Source: Microbacteriaceae bacterium
GTDB lineage: Bacteria > Actinomycetota > Actinomycetes > Actinomycetales > Microbacteriaceae
Assembly (NCBI GenBank): GCA_019638805.1
Contig: JAHBTA010000001.1
Location: 186,001 to 250,000 of the forward strand
Direction: 5' to 3'
DNA: 64,000 nt
Below the pieces are notes generated by a model. The model was not told the DNA's origin. It saw only the letters and a program-made list of their open reading frames with translations, and did no database searches. The number at the start of each line of letters is the position of its first letter. Position 1 is the first letter of the stretch. The position numbers and the translations under genes are program-made. Of this stretch, positions 24,567 to 32,655 are shown one piece after another.

Positions 24567-24645
24567 CCGAGGAGGCCGAGGGGTACTAATAGCGACCATG
24601 ATGATTCCGTGCAAGAAGACTGAGATTCTCGCGTTGGACCAGAGA

Positions 24646-24661
24646 CTTGACCTAAGTCAAG
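24646..24661. promoter_or_regulatory. Palindromic operator ahead of metal-resistance genes
   Basis: CTTGACCTAAGTCAAG is a perfect 6-4-6 inverted repeat 93 nt before the metal-chaperone gene. Metal-responsive MerR or ArsR-type sites often have this form, and TTGACC inside could serve as a -35 box. No MerR/ArsR gene lies in the cargo, so the sensor is unknown. The rest of 24567-24753 has no gene. Confidence 0.5.
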
Positions 24662-24753
24662 GCCGAATCACTTCCTGGCCGGTATTCTCAATCGCAATGA
24701 CCGGGAAACCCCTGATTATGCGCCCAGTTCAAGGCAAACCGAAAGGATCAATC

Positions 24754-24990
24754 GTGACTAATGCTTCTGATACCACCCACACTCTTCTGCGTGCCGAGGG
24801 GTTCTCGTGCCCGTCGTGCGTGACCAAGATCGAGAAGCAGGTCGGCAAGCTTGATGGCGTCGAAAACGTAACGGTGCATTTCGCGTCAGGGCGTGTTGAA
24901 ATCGATCACGACGAGAAGAAGAGCTCAGTAAGCGACCTGATTGCTGCTGTCGATAAAGCCGGCTACAAGTCGAAGGCCTCCGCCTTCTAG
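24754..24990 (+). CDS. HMA-domain metal chaperone
   Basis: A 78-aa heavy-metal-associated domain protein with the metal motif GFSCPSC (Cys19, Cys22) and the ferredoxin-like beta-alpha-beta pattern (VENVTVHFASGRVEID; SDLIAAVDKAGYK). It begins at GTG with GAAAGGA upstream. It is 59 nt upstream of a P1B ATPase that lacks its own N-terminal metal-binding domain, so it probably delivers metal to that pump. The Cys-x-x-Cys favours Cu(I), Zn or Cd; which one cannot be decided. Confidence 0.88.
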   Translation: MTNASDTTHTLLRAEGFSCPSCVTKIEKQVGKLDGVENVTVHFASGRVEIDHDEKKSSVSDLIAAVDKAGYKSKASAF

Positions 24991-25049
24991 CCGTTGACCG
25001 GTGCAGGCAATAATGCACCTCATCACCTGACTCGAAAGGCAGCACACTC

Positions 25050-27116
25050 GTGAACGCGTTACGCACGTTGCGATACGGCAACTGGTTTATCCCGGTGGTT
25101 TCAGGTCTCCTCATTCTCGTGTCCTTTGGCGTCGAATACGCTTTCGGCAGAGCCTGGAATATCACGGTCGGCCCGCAGTGGTGGATCGACGCGGGCGAAC
25201 ACGCCCACGGATCGAGCCACGAGTTCACCCTCGCGAACGCGTTCATGCTCGCCGCCGCGATTGTCGCCGGGTACGGCATCGTCGTAAAAGCTGTGCGAGC
25301 GCTGATGGTGAAATTCATCAGTATCGACCTGCTGGTATCGATTGCGGCGATCGGCGCGACACTCATCGGAAACTTCTGGGAAGCCGCCGCCGTGACGTTC
25401 CTATTCGCGATCGGACACGCGCTCGAGGCGGGCACGATGAACAAGACCCGCGCCGCGCTTGCTGAACTGGTCGCGGTGGCCCCCGACGTGGCCGTTGTGA
25501 TGCGTGACGGTGAGCAAGTTGAGGTCGCAGCGCATCAGGTGCGCATGGGCGAGATCGTGCTCGTGAAAAACGGGGCGAAGATTCCCGTCGATGGGCAGGT
25601 CGTATCAGGCACGGGAGCGATCGACGAGGCCTCGATCACGGGCGAGTCGATCCCCGTCGAAAAAACGAAGTCAGACCACGTGTTTGCGGGCACAATCTCT
25701 CGGGGCGGGTTCTTGCAGGTCATGGCGACCGGTATTGGAGCCGATACGACGCTCGCGCGCATCATTCACCGTGTCGAAGAAGCGCAGGATGCGAAAGCGA
25801 AAACGCAGGCATTCATCGACCGATTCTCGAAGTGGTACACGCCTGCCGTCATGGTGTTGGCGCTCGCGGCGGGCCTCATCTCGGGTGACGTCGTACTCGG
25901 TCTGACGCTCCTCGTGATCGGTTGCCCCGGGGCGCTCGTCATTTCGATCCCGGTGGCGATCGTGGCGGGCATTGGCCGTTCCGCTCGTAATGGCATTCTC
26001 ATCAAGGGTGGTGAGTACCTTGAAACATCCGCCAAAATCTCGGCTGTTGCGGTCGATAAGACGGGCACGCTGACCGAGGGCCGCCCGGTACTCACTGACA
26101 TCGTGGTGCTCGATCCCGAGTCGGATCGGGGCGAGGTGCTTCGCTGGGCCGCCGCCGCAGAAGCGGGCTCTGAGCACCCCCTTGCCCGTCCGATCCTCGA
26201 CACCGCACGCGAAGAAGGAGTGGCCCCCGAGGATATTCCGGGGTCGGTCACACCGGTCGTGGGCAAGGGGATCGTGGCCGAGGCCCTCGGCAAGCGGGTA
26301 CTCATCGGTAACGTCCCGCTGCTCGAACAGTACGGGGTCGTTCACGATGCGGAGGTGGCTGCGGCCGCAAACGAGCTGGCGGGGGCTGGTAAGACGCCGA
26401 TGATTGTCGCGGTCGATGAGACAGTGCTTGGCGTGATTGGTGTCGCGGACACGATTCGCGAAGATGCTTCCGAAATGATCAGACGCTTGCACGCGAGCGG
26501 GGTGCAGAAAGTCGTGATGCTCACGGGAGATACGCGGTTGGTCGCCGAAGCCATTGGCGAGGCTGTCGGCATCGATGAGATTCACGCCTCGCTGCTACCC
26601 GAGGACAAGCTTGACGCCGTCGCACGCTTGCAGCGCGAGGGGCATACGGTCGCGATGGTGGGCGATGGCGTGAACGATGCCCCCGCCCTCGCGACAGCTG
26701 ACATTGGTGTCGCCATGGGTGCGGCTGGGTCAGCGGTGGCCGTGGAGACCGCTGATATTGCGCTGATGGGCGATAACCTCTTGAAACTGCCCGAAGCGAT
26801 CAGCCTCGCTAAACGCACGGTGAGTGTGATGCGCCAAAACATCTGGATCGCGCTGCTCACCGTCGTCGTGCTGCTCGTCGGGGTCTTCTCGGGCGGCGTC
26901 ACAATGGCCATCGGCATGCTCGTGCACGAGGGATCGGTGCTCATTGTGATTTTGAACGCGATGCGACTGCTGCGCAACACCCAGGGAGCCACCCCCATGC
27001 CAAAGACCGAACGCACAAGTTCAGGACAGGCTCGGCCTGAGCAGGCACAAGACCACCTAATCGAAGCGGCAACGGCCACGGCAACCGCACAAGGACCATC
27101 CGAACACACATCTTGA
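25050..27116 (+). CDS. P1B-type heavy-metal ATPase with CPG motif
   Basis: A 688-aa membrane pump. Eight helices are predicted by eye; the sixth carries GCPGAL (Cys292-Pro-Gly294), where CPC, CPH or SPC is usual. TGES at 198-201 is the actuator loop, DKTGT at 336-340 the phosphorylation site, and MVGDGVNDAPAL the hinge. It exports a divalent or monovalent metal across the cytoplasmic membrane; the missing second Cys makes the substrate uncertain. No fused metal-binding domain, but a His/Glu-rich loop EHAHGSSHE near 50-58. Starts at GTG with GAAAGGC. Member of the chaperone-pump-cupin-oxidoreductase unit. Confidence 0.9.
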   Translation: MNALRTLRYGNWFIPVVSGLLILVSFGVEYAFGRAWNITVGPQWWIDAGEHAHGSSHEFTLANAFMLAAAIVAGYGIVVKAVRALMVKFISIDLLVSIAAIGATLIGNFWEAAAVTFLFAIGHALEAGTMNKTRAALAELVAVAPDVAVVMRDGEQVEVAAHQVRMGEIVLVKNGAKIPVDGQVVSGTGAIDEASITGESIPVEKTKSDHVFAGTISRGGFLQVMATGIGADTTLARIIHRVEEAQDAKAKTQAFIDRFSKWYTPAVMVLALAAGLISGDVVLGLTLLVIGCPGALVISIPVAIVAGIGRSARNGILIKGGEYLETSAKISAVAVDKTGTLTEGRPVLTDIVVLDPESDRGEVLRWAAAAEAGSEHPLARPILDTAREEGVAPEDIPGSVTPVVGKGIVAEALGKRVLIGNVPLLEQYGVVHDAEVAAAANELAGAGKTPMIVAVDETVLGVIGVADTIREDASEMIRRLHASGVQKVVMLTGDTRLVAEAIGEAVGIDEIHASLLPEDKLDAVARLQREGHTVAMVGDGVNDAPALATADIGVAMGAAGSAVAVETADIALMGDNLLKLPEAISLAKRTVSVMRQNIWIALLTVVVLLVGVFSGGVTMAIGMLVHEGSVLIVILNAMRLLRNTQGATPMPKTERTSSGQARPEQAQDHLIEAATATATAQGPSEHTS

Positions 27117-27131
27117 GAAAGGAACACACAC

Positions 27132-27563
27132 ATGAGGGAGAACCAGTTCAACGTCGGCGAGAAAGCGACGCACTTCATCATCGACGAGGTCGCGAAAGCG
27201 AACCCGAACTTTCGTCAGGTGCTCTGGACGGGCAAGCATTCCCAGCTCGTCGCAATGACCATCCCGGTGGGCGGGGAGATCGGCGACGAAGTACATGACA
27301 CCACCGATCAGCTGCTGAGTTTCGTGTCTGGCAGCGGAGAAGCCGACCTCGACGGCGAGAGGCACACCGTTGATGCCGGTGACCTCTGCGCTGTCCCTGC
27401 CGGCACCCGCCACAACTTCCGCAACACCGGCGACGAGCCACTGGTGCTGTACACCGTCTATTCACCTCCGGAGCACTCAACCGACGCAGAGTACGCCACA
27501 AAAGAACTCGCTGACGCGGCAGAGGCTTCGGGCGAAGACGCTCCACCACAGGCAACAGCGTAA
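27132..27563 (+). CDS. Cupin-domain protein
   Basis: A 143-aa single cupin barrel. The motif stretch GEIGDEVHDTTDQLLSFVSG and AGDLCAVPAGTRHNFRNTG provides His/Glu/His candidate metal ligands. Similar proteins sit in metal and stress operons and may bind metal or a small ligand. It starts 15 nt after the stop of the P1B ATPase gene with GAAAGGA as ribosome binding site, and 32 nt before an oxidoreductase; all are likely one transcript. The exact substrate is not evident. Confidence 0.85.
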   Translation: MRENQFNVGEKATHFIIDEVAKANPNFRQVLWTGKHSQLVAMTIPVGGEIGDEVHDTTDQLLSFVSGSGEADLDGERHTVDAGDLCAVPAGTRHNFRNTGDEPLVLYTVYSPPEHSTDAEYATKELADAAEASGEDAPPQATA

Positions 27564-27595
27564 ATGCCGCTCAGGTGAAGAACGAGAAGGAATCG

Positions 27596-28504
27596 ATGAT
27601 GTCGAAAGTGCTGGTCTTCACCGCCTTTGGCGGCCCCGAGACTCAGGAGCTCGTTGAACGCCCGGCACCCGCGCCCGGGCCGGGCGAGATCGCGATCGAG
27701 GTGAAAGCGGCCGGGGTGAACCCTGCTGACTGGAAGATCCGTGCCGGGCAGATGGGCTCGCACTGGCAGCTTCCCGCCCCGATGGGCCGAGAGGCCTCAG
27801 GTGTCGTTACCGCCGTGGGCTCTGGGGTCGTGAACTTCGTTGTCGGTGACGCGGTGCTCGGCCTCGCGGCTAGAGGGCAGGGAACGTTCGCGAAACACAC
27901 GGTCTTGGATGCAGCACAAACGGTTCAGAAACCCGAAGAGCTTTCCTTCGCTGATGCTGCCGCGTTACCGGTCGCGGGGGCCACTGCCTATGACGTGACG
28001 CATCAGATCGAGCTGGAACCGGGTCAGACGATGCTGATTCTTGGTGCCGGAGGTGGGGTCGGGCTCATGGCAGCCCAGATCGGCAGTGTGCACAAATTCA
28101 CCGTCATCGGTGTAGCCAGTGCCGCGAAGCAGGAACTGGTGGAATCGACCGGTGCGACGTTCGTTGCATCCGGTGACGGAGCTGCTGATCGCGTGCGTGC
28201 CATCGCGCCGGAGGGTATTGATTTGATTATCGACCTGGTCGGCGGGCAGGCACTCCGTGATCTCGCCGTGGTCGCCAAAGGCCCAAGCGGCATCATCAGT
28301 ACCGCAGACCCGACCACCGTGCAGCAACTCGGTGGCACGGCGGTCGCGCGGACACGTGAAGGGTTAGAGAAAATCACCGGTGTCGCCCAGTACGGTCTCG
28401 TCGACCCGCATGTGACGGACAGGTACAGTCTCGATCAGGCGGCGGAGGCCGTAGCATTGGTGGAGGCCGGGCACACTGCTGGCAAAGTGATCATTGAACC
28501 ATGA
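27596..28504 (+). CDS. NADP-dependent zinc-free MDR-family oxidoreductase
   Basis: A 302-aa quinone-oxidoreductase-like protein. A GroES-like N-terminus (PAPGPGEIAIEVKAAGVNPAD) is followed by a Rossmann fold with LILGAGGGVGLMAAQIG (about 150-166) for NADP(H). Structural-zinc cysteines are absent, as in quinone reductases. It likely reduces quinones or reactive carbonyls, which fits oxidative stress from metals. Start chosen at ATGATG after AGAAGGA; a GTG 7 codons upstream is possible. Overlaps the next gene by 4 nt. Confidence 0.88.
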   Translation: MMSKVLVFTAFGGPETQELVERPAPAPGPGEIAIEVKAAGVNPADWKIRAGQMGSHWQLPAPMGREASGVVTAVGSGVVNFVVGDAVLGLAARGQGTFAKHTVLDAAQTVQKPEELSFADAAALPVAGATAYDVTHQIELEPGQTMLILGAGGGVGLMAAQIGSVHKFTVIGVASAAKQELVESTGATFVASGDGAADRVRAIAPEGIDLIIDLVGGQALRDLAVVAKGPSGIISTADPTTVQQLGGTAVARTREGLEKITGVAQYGLVDPHVTDRYSLDQAAEAVALVEAGHTAGKVIIEP

Positions 28505-29169
28505 CCCGCCGACCTAGATCGACGACGACCGCTGCATGCAAAGCAGCGAGAGTGTCTGATCCTGGGGCCTCGGTGTACCGGGTGGCCGAAGCATATGGGT
28601 TGCCCGGGGTTGACATCGAGGCCATTCTCGGCACCGAGATCTCGCCGAGCGACCCTGACCGTGCGGTCATCGAGCCCTGGGCCGCGACAGTCGGCGGCCC
28701 CATTCTCGATGCCGGCGCGGGCACCGGGCGCTGGACCGGTCACCTCACACGCCTCGGGCACACCGTTGAAGGACTCGAACCATCGGATCGCCTCATCACG
28801 CTCGCCCGCGCCAGACACCCCGAAGTCATGTTCCATCACGATTCCATCGAAGATCTCGCCCACTGTGCCACCCGCTGGGGCGGGATCCTTGCCTGGTATT
28901 CGATGATCCATATGAGCGCAGAAGAGCTACCACACGCTCTCGCGGTATTGCGCGCACGGCTGCATGACGGGGGATCTTTGCTGATGTCTTTCTTCGCAGG
29001 GCCACGGCTGGAGGCATTCGATCATCCGATTGCCGCCGCCTACCGGTGGCCGATGAACAAGATAGCCGAAGCCCTCACCCAGGCCGGGTTCGAACTGATT
29101 GTGCAGCACTCGAACCCGCGGTCGCCACACGCGTACATCACTGCATGCGCCGCCCCTGGCTTCAGTTGA
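28501..29169 (+). CDS. Class I SAM-dependent methyltransferase
   Basis: A 222-aa methyltransferase with motif I ILDAGAGTGRWTGHL (about 68-82), motif II-like LEPSDRLITLAR, and motif IV GGILAWYSMIHMS. It resembles the 216-aa protein at 43579-44229 (AWYSxIH, FDHxIxxAYRWP), so both come from the same small family. It is translationally coupled (ATGA) to the oxidoreductase. The substrate is a small molecule, unknown. Its presence in metal-resistance cargo suggests detoxification. Confidence 0.85.
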   Translation: MTRRPRSTTTAACKAARVSDPGASVYRVAEAYGLPGVDIEAILGTEISPSDPDRAVIEPWAATVGGPILDAGAGTGRWTGHLTRLGHTVEGLEPSDRLITLARARHPEVMFHHDSIEDLAHCATRWGGILAWYSMIHMSAEELPHALAVLRARLHDGGSLLMSFFAGPRLEAFDHPIAAAYRWPMNKIAEALTQAGFELIVQHSNPRSPHAYITACAAPGFS

Positions 29170-29223
29170 AGTGCGTGTGCTGTGCAACGAATCGCCATAC
29201 TAGAGGAGAAGGGAAGGGCGCCG

Positions 29224-29946
29224 TTGTCTGTATCAACCGATGTGGATGTGGATCCATCAAATGATCTCTGCGTGGCTCGTGTACCGCTGTTTCAAGGGTT
29301 GACGCATGCGCAGCAAGTGGAGGTCGCGGGTTTTGCGCGCACCGTCCGATTAGACGCCGTCGAGCAGGTGTATGCAGCAGGCTCGGATATGTCGCAGTTG
29401 CTGGTGGTGCACACCGGTCAGGTGAAGATCGCTCGCACGAGTGTGGCCGGGCATGAGCAGGTGATTCGAGTCCTCGGGCCCGGTGATTTCATCGGCGAGT
29501 CCGCGTTTCTCACCGGTGCCAGACCTGACCACGCAGCAGAGGCGCTTGTGCATACCGAACTGTGTGTGTTCCGTCATGCCGATCTCGGGCGTCTCATCGA
29601 GAAGCACCCGAGTATCGGGCTGCGCATGCTGCAGGGAGTGAGTAAACGCTTGGACGACACGGAAACGCGGCTCGCGTCCGTCATCTCAGGAAACGTGAGT
29701 TCGCGTCTCGCAGATTACCTGCTCTCACTCCCCGCAACGCCAGGGCCACGAGGCACCATCGACGTCGCACTACCGTTGGCCAAGAAGGACATCGCCTCCC
29801 TCCTGTCGACCACCCCGGAGTCACTGAGTCGTCAACTTCGCAAACTCACCGACTCCCGTGTGATTACGCAACAGGAGCAGGGGCGAATCACGATCACTGA
29901 TGTGACCGCGCTCAGCGCACTCTCCACTCTCACCAAGAACGAATGA
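29224..29946 (+). CDS. Crp/Fnr-family transcription regulator
   Basis: About 240 aa. The cyclic-nucleotide-like domain (VYAAGSDMSQLLVVHTGQVKI; GPGDFIGESAFLTG) is followed by a winged helix (KKDIASLLSTTPESLSRQLR). A TTG at 29224 is preferred because GAAGGG lies just before it; a GTG at 29182 is an alternative. Conserved Cys residues of an Fe-S Fnr cluster are not clearly present, so a metal or redox signal is only inferred. It is 10 nt upstream of a P-type ATPase gene and probably co-transcribed with it. Confidence 0.85.
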   Translation: MSVSTDVDVDPSNDLCVARVPLFQGLTHAQQVEVAGFARTVRLDAVEQVYAAGSDMSQLLVVHTGQVKIARTSVAGHEQVIRVLGPGDFIGESAFLTGARPDHAAEALVHTELCVFRHADLGRLIEKHPSIGLRMLQGVSKRLDDTETRLASVISGNVSSRLADYLLSLPATPGPRGTIDVALPLAKKDIASLLSTTPESLSRQLRKLTDSRVITQQEQGRITITDVTALSALSTLTKNE

Positions 29947-29956
29947 GGCCGTAGCA

Positions 29957-31864
29957 GTGCCAGCCCAGACCCTCACCCCGCACACCCGAGAATCGACACG
30001 TGCAATTTCACCGACCATAGAGTTTCTCCGCAACCGCAAGCTCATGATGTTCGTGCTCGTCGGGCTCACTACCGGAGTGGTGCTCTGGGCGACCGGCTTG
30101 ATAACGGCTCTCGCGGTCACCGCGTATCTCGTGCTCGGCATCGTGATCGTGATCACCGCGATCGACATGTTCAAGGATCTGATGCGCGGGCATTGGGGGC
30201 TCGACATCCTCGCGGTCATCGCTATGGTTGCCACCCTTGCTGTGCAGGAGTATGTCGCCGGGCTCATCATCGCGTTGATGCTCACCGGAGGCGAAGCACT
30301 CGAAGACCTGGCCGCGCGCCGCGCCAGCCGGGAACTCGACCAACTATTGAACCGCGCCCCAGCGTTCGCGGGGAGAATCCACCCCAGTACGGGCGAGGTC
30401 GAACGTATCTCGGTCGATGAGGTCGCAGTCGGTGACGAACTGCTGGTGCGGTCATCAGAGATCCTCCCCGTCGACGGGGTACTGATATCTGATCACGCGA
30501 CGATTGATGAATCGTCAGTGACTGGTGAGCCGATCCCGGCGAGCTACCATGCGGGCGACCCGCTGCTTTCTGGCACGGTGAACAGCACCACGAGCTTCAC
30601 GATGCGCGCGCAGAAGTTGGCAGTCGATTCGAACTATGCCTCGATCGTGCGACTGGTGGAGGAGGCCGTGGACTCCCGGGCGCCGATGGTCAGACTCGCT
30701 GACCGATATGCGATGCCGTTCACCATTGTTTCGCTGCTGATCGCCGGGTTTGCCTGGTTTCTTAGCGGCGATCCGGTGCGGTTTGCCGAGGTGCTCGTCG
30801 TGGCGACGCCGTGCCCGCTGCTCATCGCCACCCCGGTCGCGTTTATGGGTGGGATGAGTTCCGCGGCAAAGCTGAACGTCATCATCAAAGACGGTGGCGT
30901 GTTAGAGGTGCTTGCCCGGGTTCGCTCGGCCGCGTTCGATAAAACAGGCACCTTGACCGAAGGTAAAGCCGACGTCGTCGACATTCACCCGTCCTCCCGC
31001 ACCGCGACCGAAACGCTTCGCCTCGCAGCAGCCGCTGAGCAGTACTCCGTGCATGTGTTCGCCGACCCGATCGTCGCAGCCGCAAGAGCACAACAACTCG
31101 AGCTGCCAGCAGTCACGAACGCTGACGAGGTAGCAACGAACGGTGTGCTCGCCATTCTCGCGGAGGGCACCGTGGTGCGAGTGGGCAAACCTACGTTCAT
31201 CGAGGAGGCGACCGGGCCGATCGATCGCCCCGTACTCGCGGCTGGCGAGACGGCCGTGTACGTGTCGGTTGGTGAGGAACTGGCCGGTGTCATCATTTTG
31301 TCGGACCCGATTCGTGAGCAGGCTGCGGCCACCGTGTCCCGTCTGCGCCGAGCGGGTGTGGCCGAGATCGCGATGGTGACCGGTGATGTCGCACCCACCG
31401 CTAAATCGGTCGCACACGCGATCGGCATCGACACGGTTCATGCTGAGACCACTCCCCAGACCAAGGTCGAGATCGTGCAGGGCATGCGGCCGCGGCCGGT
31501 ACTTATGGTCGGTGATGGGATTAATGATGCCCCCGTGCTGGCGGCAGCCGACGTGGGTATCGCGATGGCGGGACGAGGGGCGACGGTCGCGAGCGAGTCG
31601 GCCGCAGCAGTGATCACCTCGAACGACATCGCACGCGTGGCAGATGTTGCCTATGTTTCGCGGCGCACCGTGCAGATCGCGCTGCAGTCGATCTGGATGG
31701 GCATCATCATCTCAGTGGGTTTGATGCTCGTCGCCGCATTCGGTTACCTGCCCGCAGTTGTGGGGGCCCTCCTGCAAGAGATCGTCGATCTCGTCGCCAT
31801 CGTGTCCGCGCTCCGAGCACTCCGCGCGCACACGGGAACGAAGCGAGACCGCGTCAGACGATAG
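29957..31864 (+). CDS. P1B-type heavy-metal ATPase with TPC motif
   Basis: A 635-aa pump. The membrane metal motif is ATPCPLLIATP (Thr284-Pro-Cys286), phosphorylation site DKTGT at 328-332, actuator TGEP near 189, and hinge MVGDGINDAPVL. The TPC form is less common than CPC and may indicate Mn, Co or Zn, which is inference. There is no N-terminal HMA domain. Begins with GTG directly after the Crp/Fnr gene. It shares little more than the family core with the first ATPase (25050-27116), so the two probably handle different metals. Confidence 0.9.
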   Translation: MPAQTLTPHTRESTRAISPTIEFLRNRKLMMFVLVGLTTGVVLWATGLITALAVTAYLVLGIVIVITAIDMFKDLMRGHWGLDILAVIAMVATLAVQEYVAGLIIALMLTGGEALEDLAARRASRELDQLLNRAPAFAGRIHPSTGEVERISVDEVAVGDELLVRSSEILPVDGVLISDHATIDESSVTGEPIPASYHAGDPLLSGTVNSTTSFTMRAQKLAVDSNYASIVRLVEEAVDSRAPMVRLADRYAMPFTIVSLLIAGFAWFLSGDPVRFAEVLVVATPCPLLIATPVAFMGGMSSAAKLNVIIKDGGVLEVLARVRSAAFDKTGTLTEGKADVVDIHPSSRTATETLRLAAAAEQYSVHVFADPIVAAARAQQLELPAVTNADEVATNGVLAILAEGTVVRVGKPTFIEEATGPIDRPVLAAGETAVYVSVGEELAGVIILSDPIREQAAATVSRLRRAGVAEIAMVTGDVAPTAKSVAHAIGIDTVHAETTPQTKVEIVQGMRPRPVLMVGDGINDAPVLAAADVGIAMAGRGATVASESAAAVITSNDIARVADVAYVSRRTVQIALQSIWMGIIISVGLMLVAAFGYLPAVVGALLQEIVDLVAIVSALRALRAHTGTKRDRVRR

Positions 31865-31964
31865 CGTCGGCGATTTCAGTGACACGAAATGCCCGACGCG
31901 AGCGCGTTCCAGCTGCCTGACCATCACCTCGGTAGTTTCATTCACACTTACAGGATGGCCATAG

Positions 31965-31996
31965 TTGCCCAACGGGCATATTTGCCCATTGGGCAA
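31965..31996. promoter_or_regulatory. Tandem palindromic operators of TetR gene
   Basis: Two neighbouring palindromes lie 22 nt before the tetR ATG: TTGCCCAACGGGCAT (31965-31979) and TTGCCCATTGGGCAA (31982-31996). The second is a perfect 7-1-7 palindrome. TetR dimers bind such sites, so autoregulation of tetR and co-control of the downstream MMPL gene is likely. Confidence 0.7.
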
Positions 31997-32017
31997 TTGT
32001 GTGGTTAAGATGTGATC

Positions 32018-32590
32018 ATGACAGAACCTAGCCACCGCGATTGGAAGCGCCAACAGACCTCGCATGCGCTCGCGCGCGCAGCATTCGAGCTGACACGTGA
32101 GCACGGGCTTGAGGGCTACACGATTGATGATGTCGTGGGGCGGGCCGGTGTGTCACGTCGAACCTTTGCGAACTACTTCTCGAATAAGGAGGAAGCGGTT
32201 ACGGCGCTCGCGCTCGAGCAGCTGCACCAGGGAATTTCCTCGATGCCCGAGCTGCCCGCCGACACTGCGTTGTTGGACTGGGTGAAGGGCCTTGCGATTC
32301 ATCAGCTCTCCGGGGGCCTGTTGGACCTTCTCTTCCAGCTTCGAGACCTTGCGGAGGCGGATCCGGCACTGCGACCGTACCTGGAGAGCGTGCACGCTCA
32401 GATTCGCCGCACCGCACAACACGTTGTCGGAGAGCGCGCAGGGAATTCGGTCTCGAAACTCACGTCACACATTATTGTCGGTGCCGCGTATGGGGCACTG
32501 AGTTCTCTCATCGATGGGGCAGTGTCGCCGCCGAGTTCGCCCGGCGAGTTCGTCGAGAAGGTCTTCTCGAGACTCAAGTCCGGTCTCTGA
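32018..32590 (+). CDS. TetR-family repressor
   Basis: A 190-aa TetR protein. The helix-turn-helix is EGYTIDDVVGRAGVSRRTFA (about 33-52) followed by NYFSNKEEAV. The C-terminal ligand domain is all helical. ATG at 32018 is chosen because the homology begins there. It is 65 nt before an MMPL exporter and preceded by two strong palindromes; it should repress the exporter until a ligand, probably a lipophilic drug or metabolite, binds. Confidence 0.92.
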   Translation: MTEPSHRDWKRQQTSHALARAAFELTREHGLEGYTIDDVVGRAGVSRRTFANYFSNKEEAVTALALEQLHQGISSMPELPADTALLDWVKGLAIHQLSGGLLDLLFQLRDLAEADPALRPYLESVHAQIRRTAQHVVGERAGNSVSKLTSHIIVGAAYGALSSLIDGAVSPPSSPGEFVEKVFSRLKSGL

Positions 32591-32655
32591 TTTTTTCATC
32601 TTGAGCGTGATCTGTTGCTGCTCGCGCTGCTTTCCCCTGCCAGAAAGGCTTTTCG

